Position numbers and translations under genes: made by a program
Notes under the pieces: generated by a model
What the model saw: only the letters and a program-made list of their open reading frames with translations
Database searches by the model: none
Told to the model about the DNA's origin: nothing
NCBI GenBank assembly: GCA_964638515.1
Contig: CAZWZL010000015.1
Coordinates: 1 to 57,776, forward strand
From: CAYPGJ01 sp964638515
Lineage (GTDB): Bacteria > Planctomycetota > Phycisphaerae > Phycisphaerales > UBA1924
DNA length: 57,776 bases
Direction: 5' to 3'
Shown here: in pieces, positions 26,043 to 35,460 of the stretch
How the letters are laid out: each line of letters opens with the position of its first letter
Position numbering within the stretch: the first letter of the stretch is position 1

Positions 26043-27203
26043 ATGAGCGTGAGTTATTGGCGGCGCGGGGCGGGAGTGTGCGAGGCAAGCGCGGACGTTG
26101 TGGTGATCGGGGGCGGCGTGTGCGGGATCAGCGCTGCCTTGGGGTTGGAAAGACGTGGTGCGCGGGTGATCGTGCTCGAATCCGGAAGCGTGGCGTGCGG
26201 TGCGAGCGGGCGGAACGCGGGATTCCTGATGCGTGGATGCGCGGAGAACTATGCGGCCGCGTGCGGGACCTACGGGCGGGATCGGGCCGCGCGGCTGTGG
26301 CGGTTTACGGAACGGAACCTCGCCGGTCTGCGCAGCGAGGGGATCGATGCGCTCGCCGGGGTTCAACGGATCCCCTCGTGCCTGCTCGCGATAGAGGAGC
26401 GTGAAGCGGAGGAACTGCGTCGGGCGACGGAGATGCTCCGAGAGGATGGGTTCGATGTGGGCTGGGTGAATCGTGGAGACGGGCCGGATGACCTGGTCTG
26501 GAATCGGGGTCGGGCCATCTGCGGCCTCGTGAATCCGAATGACGGCGCGGCCAACTCAGTGGAACTGCTGCGATTTCTCAGCTCAAAGGTTCGCGGGAGC
26601 GTGCTCGAAGGACGAGCGGTTCGGACGATCCATGAGCTGCCCGGATCCGACGGCGGCGTGGCCGTGGAAACGCACGCCGAACGCGTGCTGGCCGCTCGGG
26701 CCTTGGTGTGTGTGAACGGCTACCTGGCTCGCCTTATGCCGGAGCGGGCCGGGTTAGTGCGTCCGGTGCGCGGTCAGATGCTTGCGCTGCGCGCGAGAGA
26801 GCCATCGGCGCGGCTGGCGATGTCGTACTACGCCAATCACGGCTACGAGTACTTCCGTCAAACCGTAGATGGAACGATCGTGCTCGGAGGAGGGAGAAAG
26901 CGGCATGCGGAGGAAGAGGTCGGGTACGAGGACACCACCACCAGCCACGTGCAGGAGTTCTTGGAGGAGTTTGCGCGCGACACTCTGGGCCAGGAGTTTG
27001 AGGTGCTCGCTCGATGGAGCGGCGTGATGGGGTTCACGACCGACGGTTTGCCGGTGATGGGGCCCGTGAGTGAGCAGGGCCGCGTGTGGTTCTGCGGCGG
27101 GTTCACGGGTCACGGGATGTCGATGGGGTATCTCGCGGCTCAGGAGTGTGTCGCGGGGATGCTGGAGGGCGCGCCGATGGAGTTTGCGATGAGCGGGGCG
27201 TGA
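26043..27203 (+). CDS. FAD-dependent oxidoreductase, DAO family
   Basis: 386 residues. The N-terminal dinucleotide-binding fold VVVIGGGVCGISAALGLERR, then GCGASGRNAGF-type residues (SVACGASGRNAGFLM) and a C-terminal FAD contact (FCGGFTGHGMSMGYLAAQ) match the D-amino acid oxidase/glycine oxidase superfamily, close to the GlpD-like YurR/OrdL group. Flavin-linked oxidation of an amine or amino acid is likely; substrate unknown. No related metabolic genes adjoin it. Confidence 0.88.
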   Translation: MSVSYWRRGAGVCEASADVVVIGGGVCGISAALGLERRGARVIVLESGSVACGASGRNAGFLMRGCAENYAAACGTYGRDRAARLWRFTERNLAGLRSEGIDALAGVQRIPSCLLAIEEREAEELRRATEMLREDGFDVGWVNRGDGPDDLVWNRGRAICGLVNPNDGAANSVELLRFLSSKVRGSVLEGRAVRTIHELPGSDGGVAVETHAERVLAARALVCVNGYLARLMPERAGLVRPVRGQMLALRAREPSARLAMSYYANHGYEYFRQTVDGTIVLGGGRKRHAEEEVGYEDTTTSHVQEFLEEFARDTLGQEFEVLARWSGVMGFTTDGLPVMGPVSEQGRVWFCGGFTGHGMSMGYLAAQECVAGMLEGAPMEFAMSGA

Positions 27204-27228
27204 GCGCCGGGGACGGATGCCCCGGGGC

Positions 27229-27426
27229 TCAGGCGCCGCGGGTGGGTGCGTGCGGGGAGGTGAACCGGTCTCGGAGTTGGGCGAGGAGGGGGAGGATGGG
27301 CATGGCCGGCATCTCGCCGGCCAGGTGCTCGTCGCGATGGAGCAGCGGGTTGGCCACGGTGGGCAGGGCGCGCATGGCGTTGATGAGGTCGGTCAGGGCG
27401 GGGGACGATGGTGAATTCGGCGCCAT
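27229..27426 (-). CDS. Possible small protein (65 residues)
   Basis: An open frame opposite to its neighbours in a 412-base gap, with an ATG at 27426. The translation has helical character (ALTDLINAMRALPTVANPLL, then LPLLAQLRDRF) and ends in a basic tail. There is no Shine-Dalgarno, and in DNA of this GC content such frames occur by chance. Kept as a low-confidence gene. Confidence 0.3.
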   Translation of the reverse strand: MAPNSPSSPALTDLINAMRALPTVANPLLHRDEHLAGEMPAMPILPLLAQLRDRFTSPHAPTRGA

Positions 27427-27489
27427 GGTGGGGAAGGATCGGCGCGCGGAGCACGAGTCTTTGGCGAGAAGATGTCGGCCCGGTGAATT

Positions 27490-27518
27490 CTCGCGCGTGA
27501 TATGGATCGTCGCGCGAG
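27490..27518. repeat. Inverted repeat upstream of the DegT aminotransferase gene
   Basis: CTCGCGCG at 27490-27497 and CGCGCGAG at 27511-27518 are perfect inverted copies spaced 13 bases apart, in the intergenic stretch about 100 bases before the DegT gene. This could be an operator for a dimeric regulator or a leader hairpin. Confidence 0.4.
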
Positions 27519-27615
27519 TCGATGGATCGGCTCGGCGGAAGCCGGAGTGGGCGGGTACGATGGGACGTTTCCAGCAAACTCAGTCCCCCCAAGGGGATGC
27601 AACGGAGCGGCACGC

Positions 27616-28815
27616 ATGTCGAGCGGAATCGCGGAGCGGTTCAAGTCGGTCGGTGGAGGCAAGGAGAAGGGCCTTGCTGTGAACGGGGGAACGCCCGTGT
27701 CCACCCAGGCGGTGCCGATGGTGGCCGCTGGGTTGGCTGAGGCGGACATCCAAGCGGCCACAGAGGTGCTGCGGTCCGGGATGCTGAGGCAGGGGGCCCG
27801 ATCCAACGAGTTTGAGAAACGCTTTGCCCGGATGACCGACGCCGGGCACGCCCTGACTTGTGCGAACGGCACTTGCGCCCTCCAGCTGGCCTACGAGGCC
27901 ACGCTGCAGCCCGGGGATGAAGTTCTGGTGCCCGCCTGGTCGTACATCGCGACGGTGTCGATGGTCGTGGCGCGCGGGGCCCGCCCGGTTTTCGTGGATG
28001 CCAATCCGACCACCTACCAGATGGACCTCGGGGACGCATCGCGAAAAATGAGTCCAGGGGTCAAGGCGATCGCCCCGACGCACCTCTACGGCAACGCTGT
28101 AGATGTGGACGCCACGCAGGCCTTGGCGGCAAAGCATGGGCTCAAGGTCGTGTACGACGCGGCCCAGGCCCACTTCGCGACCTACGGCGGGAAGGGCCTT
28201 GGTGCGTATGGGGATGTCGTGACGTACTCGTTCTACGCCACGAAGAACATCTCGACGGGTGAGGGCGGGATGGTGACGACCAACAGCGCGGATCTGGCCA
28301 AGCTGATGGGCCTGTATCGCAGCCACGGCGAGACGCAGAAGTACATCCACGAGATCGTGGGCTACAACTACCGGATGACGGACATCGAAGCCGCCATTGG
28401 GCTATCACAGCTGGATCGCGCGGAGTCCATCACGAGCAAGCGGCGCGAGAACGCGGCGACACTTGATGGCTTGATCGCCACGATTCCCGGTCTTCATCCT
28501 CCCGACGCAACCCCCAAGGCCGTGCCGGCGTTCCATCAATATGCCGTGCGGATGGACCTCGAGGCGTTTCGCGTGCCGCGGGACACGTTCATCGCGGCGG
28601 TGCAGGCTGAGGGCGTGCAGGTGGCGGTGCATTATCCGCGCAGCCTCACGCAGCAACCGGCGTTTTCGAAGTTCGTTGCGCCGGGATCGTGCCCCGTGTC
28701 CGAGCGGCTGGCGCAGAGCCTGTTCTGCATCCCCGTGCACCAGAATCTGAGCACGGCGCACCTGAAGGCCGTCGGCGAAGCTCTGGCCAAGGTCGCCGAC
28801 GCGTATCGGGCTTGA
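27616..28815 (+). CDS. DegT/DnrJ/EryC1/StrS family PLP aminotransferase
   Basis: 399 residues from the ATG at 27616, with GGAG eight bases upstream; the in-frame extension upstream looks non-coding. Typical blocks: TCANGTCALQLAY (cofactor phosphate), DEVLVPAWSYIATVSMVV, VYDAAQAHFA, SFYATKNISTGEGG with PLP lysine K210, and HEIVGYNYRMTDIEAAIG. These enzymes transfer an amino group to keto-sugars for surface polysaccharides, though some act on other substrates. There are no sugar-nucleotide genes nearby, so the substrate is unknown. Gene followed at once by a convergent secreted-protein gene (3-base gap). Confidence 0.92.
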   Translation: MSSGIAERFKSVGGGKEKGLAVNGGTPVSTQAVPMVAAGLAEADIQAATEVLRSGMLRQGARSNEFEKRFARMTDAGHALTCANGTCALQLAYEATLQPGDEVLVPAWSYIATVSMVVARGARPVFVDANPTTYQMDLGDASRKMSPGVKAIAPTHLYGNAVDVDATQALAAKHGLKVVYDAAQAHFATYGGKGLGAYGDVVTYSFYATKNISTGEGGMVTTNSADLAKLMGLYRSHGETQKYIHEIVGYNYRMTDIEAAIGLSQLDRAESITSKRRENAATLDGLIATIPGLHPPDATPKAVPAFHQYAVRMDLEAFRVPRDTFIAAVQAEGVQVAVHYPRSLTQQPAFSKFVAPGSCPVSERLAQSLFCIPVHQNLSTAHLKAVGEALAKVADAYRA

Positions 28816-28818
28816 GGC

Positions 28819-29718
28819 TCAGCAGCTCGATCCGAACGCCGAGAGAATGATGTTCAGGTCGGTGAAATTCACCTGACCGTCCCCATCCGCGTCCGCCTGG
28901 AGACAGGCGCCGCTCTGTCCGAACGCCGACAGGACGAGGTTGAGATCGGTGAAGTTGACGACCCCGTCCAGGTTCACGTCGCCGTCGCAGGTCATCGGCG
29001 CGGGAGAGCCCGGGTTGTTGAACAGAGCGCAGATCTGAGCGCCGGTGAGCACGCCCTCGTACAAGCCCACATCGTCGGCCAGCCCCGTGTAGGCCGAGAT
29101 GCGCCCGCCAGCGGTGTTCATGAGGCCCCCCACCATGAACGCGGCGCCGCTCGGCGCGTAGGCCGGCGCACGAGTCGCCTCCAGCCTTCCATCCACGAAG
29201 ATCGTCGTCGCCCCGCCCGGCTTGTGCGTCATCACGAGGTGATGCCACTGGTCGTCGTTGACGGTCGTCACGCTGATCGGCTCGTTGCCCGGGAATGTCG
29301 AAACGTATGAGTACGCCTTCCCCGGCAGTCCATATCCGCCACTGCCGCCGCCGTTGATTGCGAGGAAGTACCCCTGCACGATCGTTGCGACGTGCCTCCC
29401 GGCGATGATCTCGTGCACGCTCGACGTGGTCTTGATCCACGCCGAGAGCGAGAACGGCGCACCATTGAACGGGATCGCGCCCATGTCCACGAACGATCCG
29501 CCCGGAGTGCTGAACGCGATGGCGTTTCCCTCAATGCCGCCCGAAACGAAGGCCGCGGAACCCGCCAGCGCGCCATGGAACCCGTTCGCCGATGAATCGA
29601 ACGCCGTGGGCCCCGATGCCTCGTTGAACTTCCAGTGCCCCACGAGCGTTCCCGCGCCGCGCGCGCACACGCTGAACCCACCCGACAGCAGCAACGCCGC
29701 CAACACCCGCGGTTTCAT
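28819..29718 (-). CDS. Secreted LamG-domain protein with two dockerin-like repeats
   Basis: 299 residues. Signal peptide (RVLAALLLSGGFSVCARG), one LamG/concanavalin-type domain spanning about residues 25-235 (LVGHWKFNEASGPTAFDSS at the start; FSLSAWIKTTS; WHHLVMTHKPGGATTIFVDG; GLADDVGLYEGVL at the end), then two EF-hand-like repeats (DVNLDGVVNFTDLNLVLSAF; DADGDGQVNFTDLNIILSAF). A carbohydrate-binding or adhesion role on the outside of the cell is likely. It is the smaller relative of the 838-residue protein encoded at 23359-25875. Confidence 0.8.
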   Translation of the reverse strand: MKPRVLAALLLSGGFSVCARGAGTLVGHWKFNEASGPTAFDSSANGFHGALAGSAAFVSGGIEGNAIAFSTPGGSFVDMGAIPFNGAPFSLSAWIKTTSSVHEIIAGRHVATIVQGYFLAINGGGSGGYGLPGKAYSYVSTFPGNEPISVTTVNDDQWHHLVMTHKPGGATTIFVDGRLEATRAPAYAPSGAAFMVGGLMNTAGGRISAYTGLADDVGLYEGVLTGAQICALFNNPGSPAPMTCDGDVNLDGVVNFTDLNLVLSAFGQSGACLQADADGDGQVNFTDLNIILSAFGSSC

Positions 29719-29826
29719 GCAAGATCTCCTCTCGATGCGACCATCCTAACAGGACGACGATGTCGACAAAAGAGGAAACTCGGCTGTCGGACTCGCGACC
29801 CCCTCCCGCTCCCGCCCCGAAGGGCG

Positions 29827-31200
29827 TTAGACGAGCAGCGTCGCGGGCGCCTCGAGCGTCGCCTTGACCGTATTCAAATACGCCGCGGCCATAGCGCCAT
29901 CGATGATTCGATGATCGCTCGACATGGTCATCTGCATCCGGTGACCGGTGACGATCTGATCCTGACCGTCGATATTGCGAATGACCGGCTGCTTGATCGA
30001 AGCGCCCACGGCCAGGATGGCCGCGTTGGGCGGGTTGATGATGGCCGTGAAGTGCTCGACGTTGAACATCCCCAGATTGGAAATGGTGAACGTGGCTTCG
30101 GTCTGCTCCTCAATGGTGAGGCCCTTGGAGCGGGCCTTCTCAGCGAGCCCCCGGGTGGACTGCGAGATCGAGCGCAGGCCCATGCGATCGGCATCGCGGA
30201 GCGTGGCGACGACGAGCCCGCCGCCCTTCTCTGCCGGCAGCGCAATGGCGACTCCGACATTGACGCGCGCGTGGAGTTGAATCGCGGCGTCCCCTCCATT
30301 GCTCTCGCTCCAGGACGCGTTGACGTGCGGATGCTGGTGGAGCCCGAGGGCGCACGCCCGGACAAGGAAGTCATTGACGGACAACTTCACGCCCTGAGAA
30401 GCGAGCTGCGCGTTGAGCTGCTCGCGAAGCGTGAGCAAGGCGTCCATGTCAACGCCGACCGTCACCTGATAATGCGGGATCGTGGTCTTGGACTGCACGA
30501 GTCGCGCGGCGATCGTCCGGCGCATGTTGGAGAGCGTTTCGTGCTTGTCGGCCAACGGCGCGAGATCCGCCTGAATCGTGGGTGGGGCGGCGACGGGCGT
30601 CGCCAGCCCGCGTGCGGCCGGTGCGGCCTGGGGCTCCGCGGAACGCGTGGGACGGGCGGTGGCGCCGGTGCGAGCCGCGGCCTCGATGTCCGCCTTCACG
30701 ATCCGCCCCGACGGGCCTGTGCCCTCAACTCGATCGAGATCGACGCCGAGGTCCTCCGCCAGCTTCCGCGCGAGCGGCGAAGCGAACACTCGACCGCCGT
30801 CGTCCTTGGACCGCTCGATGAGCGCGCTGGAAGTCGCGCCGGATGATGATGGCTCCGAAGGTGTGCTCGTGCCGTTGGCCCGGGACTTCTCGACGCCACC
30901 CGCTCCCTTGGCCGAGGCAGCGCCGGAGGCGTACTTGGCTTTGATCTCACCGACGTCGTCCCCCTTGGCGGCGAGCACCGCGATGGCCGAGCCCACCGGC
31001 ACATTTTCGCCCTCCGAAGCAACGAGCGTAGCGACGGTTCCGGCATCGAAAGACTCGAGCTCCATCGTCGCCTTGTCCGTTTCGATGTCCGCGAGAATGT
31101 CGCCGGGCTTGATCGCGTCGCCCTCTTTGACGTTCCACTTGACGACCGTGCCCTGCTGCATCGTGTCGGAAAGGCGCGGCATGGTGATTTCGATGGGCAT
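29827..31200 (-). CDS. pdhC: Pyruvate dehydrogenase E2, dihydrolipoyl acetyltransferase
   Basis: 457 residues. N-terminal lipoyl domain with the modified lysine in ETDKATMELES (about residue 44), an Ala/Ser-rich linker, the peripheral subunit-binding domain (FASPLARKLAEDLGVDLDR), a second linker and the catalytic domain ending in DHRIIDGAMAAAYL, which has the catalytic His and Asp. It transfers the acetyl group to CoA and forms the core of the complex. Only one lipoyl domain is present. It is the last of the three pdh genes on this strand, 54 bases after E1 beta. The E3 gene is not next to it. Confidence 0.93.
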   Translation of the reverse strand: MPIEITMPRLSDTMQQGTVVKWNVKEGDAIKPGDILADIETDKATMELESFDAGTVATLVASEGENVPVGSAIAVLAAKGDDVGEIKAKYASGAASAKGAGGVEKSRANGTSTPSEPSSSGATSSALIERSKDDGGRVFASPLARKLAEDLGVDLDRVEGTGPSGRIVKADIEAAARTGATARPTRSAEPQAAPAARGLATPVAAPPTIQADLAPLADKHETLSNMRRTIAARLVQSKTTIPHYQVTVGVDMDALLTLREQLNAQLASQGVKLSVNDFLVRACALGLHQHPHVNASWSESNGGDAAIQLHARVNVGVAIALPAEKGGGLVVATLRDADRMGLRSISQSTRGLAEKARSKGLTIEEQTEATFTISNLGMFNVEHFTAIINPPNAAILAVGASIKQPVIRNIDGQDQIVTGHRMQMTMSSDHRIIDGAMAAAYLNTVKATLEAPATLLV

Positions 31201-31254
31201 GTTGACCTCAGCGCATGATCCGAGCGAACAAAGACTTGAATCCCGAAACGCGAC

Positions 31255-32307
31255 TCATTCCCGACCCGTCGCCCGGAGCACGGCTTTCACGATCTTCCCC
31301 TTATGGGGCAAAAACTCAGCCTCCAGCGCCTTCGCGTACGGCGCGGGCACATCGTCGGAATTCACGCGGATGGGCTGATGATCGAGGTAGTCGAACGCCC
31401 GCTCGCATGTCTGCGTGATCACTTCCGTGGCCACGGAAGCGAACGGCCAGCACTGGTCGACCACCACGAGCCGACCTGTCTTTTGCACGGAGCGAACCAC
31501 GGCGTCGATGTCCAGCGGGCGGATCGTCCGCATGTCGAGCACGTCCACTTCGATCCCATGCTCCTCGCGGAGCACCGTGGCCGCTTCGAGGCAGAAGTTC
31601 ACCGGCCGACCGAACGAGACCAGCGTGCAGTCGTCGCCCTCGTTGCGGAGCGCGGCCTCGCCGAACGGCACGGTGTATTCCTGCTCGGGAACGTGGCCCT
31701 TCTCGCCCAGCATCCGCTCAGACTCGAGAAAGAACACGGGGTCCTCATCTCGAATGGCGGTCTTGAGAAGCCCCTTGGCATCGTAAGGGTTAGAAGGAAT
31801 GGCGATCTTCACCCCCGGGACATTCGAGTAGAGGCCCTCCACGCTCCAGGAGTGCGTTGAGCCAAGCTGGCCGCCCGCGCCGTCGTTGCCGCGGAACACT
31901 ACCGGGCAGCCCCACTGTCCGCCGGACATGTAGAGCATCTTGGGGACGTTGTTGAGGATCTGGTCTGCCGCGACAAGCGAGAACGACCAGGACATGAACT
32001 CGATGATCGGGCGCAGGCCGTACATCGCGGCGCCAACCGCGAGCCCGGCGAAGCCGTTCTCCGAGATGGGCGAATCGATGATTCGGCTCGGGCCGAACTC
32101 TTCAAGCATCCCCTGCGACACCTTGTAGGCGCCGGAGTACTGCGCGACTTCCTCGCCCAGCAGGAACACGCGATCGTCCGCGCGCATCTCCTCGGACATG
32201 GCCTCACGGAGCGCCTCGCGCATCGGGATGGACCGTGGGCCTTCCCCATTGGGGAACTCGCCCGAGGGAGCGTAGGGGTGGGTGGGGGTTTCGGTGGATG
32301 TGAGCAT
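31255..32307 (-). CDS. pdhB: Pyruvate dehydrogenase E1 component, beta subunit
   Basis: 350 residues from the ATG at 32307; a TTG at 32340 next to the E1 alpha stop is an alternative start that would couple translation. Blocks such as SIPMREALREAMSEEMRADD, GSTHSWSVEGLYSNVPGVKI and EVDVLDMRTIRPLD match E1 beta of pyruvate/branched-chain dehydrogenases. It forms the alpha2beta2 heterotetramer with the upstream product and decarboxylates pyruvate with thiamine diphosphate. Full family length. Confidence 0.93.
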   Translation of the reverse strand: MLTSTETPTHPYAPSGEFPNGEGPRSIPMREALREAMSEEMRADDRVFLLGEEVAQYSGAYKVSQGMLEEFGPSRIIDSPISENGFAGLAVGAAMYGLRPIIEFMSWSFSLVAADQILNNVPKMLYMSGGQWGCPVVFRGNDGAGGQLGSTHSWSVEGLYSNVPGVKIAIPSNPYDAKGLLKTAIRDEDPVFFLESERMLGEKGHVPEQEYTVPFGEAALRNEGDDCTLVSFGRPVNFCLEAATVLREEHGIEVDVLDMRTIRPLDIDAVVRSVQKTGRLVVVDQCWPFASVATEVITQTCERAFDYLDHQPIRVNSDDVPAPYAKALEAEFLPHKGKIVKAVLRATGRE

Positions 32308-32340
32308 CTGGTGTGGTTCTCGAAGCAGCGACGGCGTCAA

Positions 32341-33465
32341 TCAGAGCAACGGGTTCTTCGCGCCCTGCACGTATTGCCCGCTGGGGCTCATTCCCGGGTG
32401 TGGATTCACCATCACATCGGAGTAGAGCTCCGTTGCCGGGTCGGGAGCCGGGGACTCGTCGGCAAACGCCACGGCGTCGCGCACGACGTCGGTGATTTCC
32501 TCCTGCATGGCCCCCCACTCCTGCTCGCTCAGGGCATTGCGATCGCGCATGAGATGAGCCGCGAGCATCGCGATGGAGTCTCGCTCCTTCTCGAAGTGCT
32601 CGACCTCCTCGCGCGTCCGGTACTTTTGAGGGTCGGACATCGAGTGGCCCTTGTAGCGATAGGTCTTGATGTCGATGAATGCCGGCTTTTGCTCCTCGCG
32701 ACACTCGTCCGCGATGGGCTTGAATCGGTCATACAGGTCGAGAATGTTCATCCCGTCGAATGAAGCCGAGAGCATGCCGTACGCCTTGCCCTTGACCGTG
32801 AGGTCATCCGCCATCGTCGTTCCACGCCCGATCGCTGTTCCCATCGAGTAGCCATTGTTCTCCACGATGGTGATGACGGGCAGCGAGTAGAGGCCCGCAA
32901 GATTCAAAGCCTCGTGCAGGCAGCCCTGGTTGAGCGCGCCGTCGCCGAGGTAGCACAACGCGACGCGCTTCTTCGGTTCGCCGTTGGAAGCGAGATCACG
33001 CTTGAGCACTTCGAGCTCGTACTTGACCGCAAACGCAAGCCCGGCGCCGAGCGCGGTCTGGGCGCCGACAATGCCGTGACCACCGTACAGGTGGTTCGGC
33101 TTGTCGAACATGTGCATGGAGCCGCCCTTGCCTTTGGCGCAGCCGGTGATCTTGCCGAACATCTCGGCCATGCACGCACGGGGCGTCATACCGCGTCCGA
33201 GCGCGTGCCCGTGATCACGGTACGCGGTGACGACGGGATCGTCGTGATTGACGGCCGCGAACGTTCCGACGACGAGCGCTTCCTGTCCCGTGTAGACGTG
33301 ACAGAAGCCGCCGATCTTGGCCTGCTGATAGGCCTGCATCGTGCGGTTCTCGAACTCACGGATGAGCTGCATGTCGTGCAGCCACCCGAGCAGCGTTTCG
33401 TTGGAAAGCGAGGCGGAGGCTCGCTTGGTGATGGAGGGTTTGGCAGGTGCGGTCACGGTGGTCAT
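32341..33465 (-). CDS. pdhA: Pyruvate dehydrogenase E1 component, alpha subunit
   Basis: 374 residues. Thiamine diphosphate motif LGDGALNQGCLHEALNLAGL (the GDG...NN pattern, closing at IVENN), the phosphorylation-loop-like RYKGHSMSDPQKYRTREE, and YRDHGHALGRGM fit E1 alpha. It is the first gene of the operon E1 alpha-E1 beta-E2, which converts pyruvate to acetyl-CoA. A good sigma70-type promoter lies about 180 bases upstream. Confidence 0.94.
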   Translation of the reverse strand: MTTVTAPAKPSITKRASASLSNETLLGWLHDMQLIREFENRTMQAYQQAKIGGFCHVYTGQEALVVGTFAAVNHDDPVVTAYRDHGHALGRGMTPRACMAEMFGKITGCAKGKGGSMHMFDKPNHLYGGHGIVGAQTALGAGLAFAVKYELEVLKRDLASNGEPKKRVALCYLGDGALNQGCLHEALNLAGLYSLPVITIVENNGYSMGTAIGRGTTMADDLTVKGKAYGMLSASFDGMNILDLYDRFKPIADECREEQKPAFIDIKTYRYKGHSMSDPQKYRTREEVEHFEKERDSIAMLAAHLMRDRNALSEQEWGAMQEEITDVVRDAVAFADESPAPDPATELYSDVMVNPHPGMSPSGQYVQGAKNPLL

Positions 33466-33646
33466 GCTGGGCGGTGGTCTCGGTGTATTCCGGGATGCCG
33501 GGAGCTGCAGGGTTCCGAGGAGTTTCGGGTGCGGTCGCTCGCACTGAGCATCGGTCGGTCATGCGCCCGCCGGTGAGCGATACGCGGCGAGTGCGCAAAC
33601 GGTGGCGCCGATTCGGACCTTGATCGGGTTCGGCGCGCAGAACGAC

Positions 33647-33675
33647 AGGATAGGGCGGGTAGGTCGCGGCGACAA
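33647..33675 (-). promoter_or_regulatory. Candidate promoter of the pyruvate dehydrogenase operon
   Basis: On the minus strand TTGTCG (33675-33670) and TATCCT (33652-33647) are exactly 17 bases apart. Transcription would start near 33640 and give a 5' leader of about 175 bases ahead of E1 alpha. Confidence 0.45.
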
Positions 33676-33684
33676 AGCGGGCCG

Positions 33685-34704
33685 TCAGGACAAGGGCGGG
33701 GGCGGACAAGCCTTCCCGTAATCCGTGAGCACGCGATGCAGGTCAAGAAAATCCACGGCGCCGTCGTCGTTCACATCGGCCGGACAAGGGTCGGCTGGCG
33801 GCGGAACGATCGAAACCTGCGGCGGCGGGCCGGGCGATTCGAGCACGCATGTGAGATCCTGTGTCCCCGATTCGAGCGAGACCCGAATCACCGCCGGCCG
33901 GGACAGCTGACCCACCCCGGCGGCCCAAAGGTCTCCAACGTAGGCCTGCCCCCCCGGGCCCACGACGATCGACAACGGCGCACGCAGCAAGCCGCCCTCA
34001 GTGACGACGGAGACCGCGCCGGAATTGGCATCCACTCGAACGACGCGGCGAGCGGCCGAGTCTAGAGCAAGAACCACATCCGCCGGAGACACGGCGACAT
34101 CGGCGGCGAATTGCAGAATCCCACCTGCAACGAGATTGGTTTGGCTGCCGGTCGCAACATCGATCCGGAGAATCGAGCCCGCCGCGCCATTGGCCACGAG
34201 CAGAGCCCCGGACGCCTCAAAAGCCAATCCGCGCGGATCGAACAAGGGAAGACCTGTCGTGACAAGAGTCTGCGCGCCGGACACAGGATGAACCTGGACG
34301 ATTCGGGCGTTCGGCGCGCTGTCGACCACGGCCACGAACAACTCCCCGCTGGAATGCTCAACCAGCGCTGAAGGACCCAGAACGGAATTGAGCAGACCCC
34401 CGGATGCGGGTCGCGTCGGAGACCCGGAGAATGGAGCCCGAATCACGGCGAAGTTCGGGGATTGAGGGCGCGCGATCATGAAGAGCGCCCGGCCGGAGCG
34501 ATCGACCACGGCGTCACGAACGTCTACGAAAATGGGATGCGTCACAGGGACGTACATCGCCCCGAGCGTCACACCCCGGAACCCTTCATTGGGCACCGCG
34601 AGGATCAGATCACCCGGAAGCACCGTCGCGGCGCGCGCTGTAGTCGCGGCCAGCATCAGTGCCAACGTGCTTCCGACCATCCATTCAGGGCTCTTTCTCT
34701 CCAC
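33685..34704 (-). CDS. Secreted propeller-like protein with one dockerin-like repeat
   Basis: 339 residues from a GTG at 34704, chosen because it supplies a basic n-region for the signal peptide (WMVGSTLALMLAATTARA); an ATG at 34680 is the alternative. The body shows repeating motifs of SMP-30/NHL-type propellers (ALVEHSSGELFVAVVDS, GLAFEASGALLVANG, DVAVSPADVVLALDS, SIVVGPGGQAYVGD). The C-terminus has a single EF-hand-like repeat (DVNDDGAVDFLDLHRVLTDY) before a proline-rich end. A single repeat rather than a pair is unusual among its relatives here. Function unknown. Confidence 0.7.
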   Translation of the reverse strand: MERKSPEWMVGSTLALMLAATTARAATVLPGDLILAVPNEGFRGVTLGAMYVPVTHPIFVDVRDAVVDRSGRALFMIARPQSPNFAVIRAPFSGSPTRPASGGLLNSVLGPSALVEHSSGELFVAVVDSAPNARIVQVHPVSGAQTLVTTGLPLFDPRGLAFEASGALLVANGAAGSILRIDVATGSQTNLVAGGILQFAADVAVSPADVVLALDSAARRVVRVDANSGAVSVVTEGGLLRAPLSIVVGPGGQAYVGDLWAAGVGQLSRPAVIRVSLESGTQDLTCVLESPGPPPQVSIVPPPADPCPADVNDDGAVDFLDLHRVLTDYGKACPPPPLS

Positions 34705-34773
34705 CGCCTTGATTGTTCGACCGCCGAGCGCCCTCGGCCAGCCCCTCGTAGAAAAAGGAGAGGGTGGCGAGAT

Positions 34774-35460
34774 TCAGGGGGCTGGTGAGAGTCGAACGAG
34801 CACGGGAGTTCCCCTGGGGGGCGTGCGTTCGGGATCCGCGATCCACACATGCTCGTTGACGTTCAGCTCGGGGCTGAACACGTCGGCATGCGCCAGCGTC
34901 TCTGTCCCGAATGTCGCGAGCCCGATGAGTGTGCCGGACATGTCGGCGTCGTACAGCGCCCCGGCCTCCCGTTCGATCACCTTGGAGCCCGCAAACACGA
35001 ATGATCGATCGGGAAGGGGCATGCCGGTCGTCGCGTGCCGCACCCAGGCGGCGGCAGGCTCCACAATCTCCGTCCCAGCCTCGCCCATGCGTACGAATTC
35101 CACCCGCACTCCATCACCCGCTGGGGGCGTCAGCGCCACCCGCCCATCACTCGTGGCCCACGCGCCGGGGGCGCCGGGTTGGAGCCCGATGAGCAGCAAT
35201 GCGGCGTGGACATGCGATGGAAGCGCGTCGGTCACCACGAGTGATTCGTGCTCTCGCGTGTCCGGCGTGCACGCGATCAGTTCGAGATAAATGAGCGGAT
35301 GTCGTCCCCTGACGTCCGGCGTGCGTGCGTCGATGGGCACAAACGCGTCGAACTCCACAACCCGAGCCTCTCGGTCGATACGGACGTGGGGAAAGGGCTG
35401 CAGGCCCGGAGGCTCGGCACTCAGAATCGCGGCGAGCGAGCAGGCGGTGAAGAGGATCAC
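34774..35460 (-). CDS. YdjY-domain protein, exported
   Basis: 228 residues from the GTG at 35460; a longer form from 35487 would begin inside a terminator hairpin. Hydrophobic N-terminus (VILFTACSLAAILSAEPP) serves as a signal peptide. The core (IYLELIACTPDTREHESLVV, SHVHAALLLIGLQPG) is the YdjY domain pattern, common in planctomycetes and of unknown function. It follows the rpsP-trmD-rplS operon on the same strand but a terminator separates them. Confidence 0.7.
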   Translation of the reverse strand: MILFTACSLAAILSAEPPGLQPFPHVRIDREARVVEFDAFVPIDARTPDVRGRHPLIYLELIACTPDTREHESLVVTDALPSHVHAALLLIGLQPGAPGAWATSDGRVALTPPAGDGVRVEFVRMGEAGTEIVEPAAAWVRHATTGMPLPDRSFVFAGSKVIEREAGALYDADMSGTLIGLATFGTETLAHADVFSPELNVNEHVWIADPERTPPRGTPVLVRLSPAP

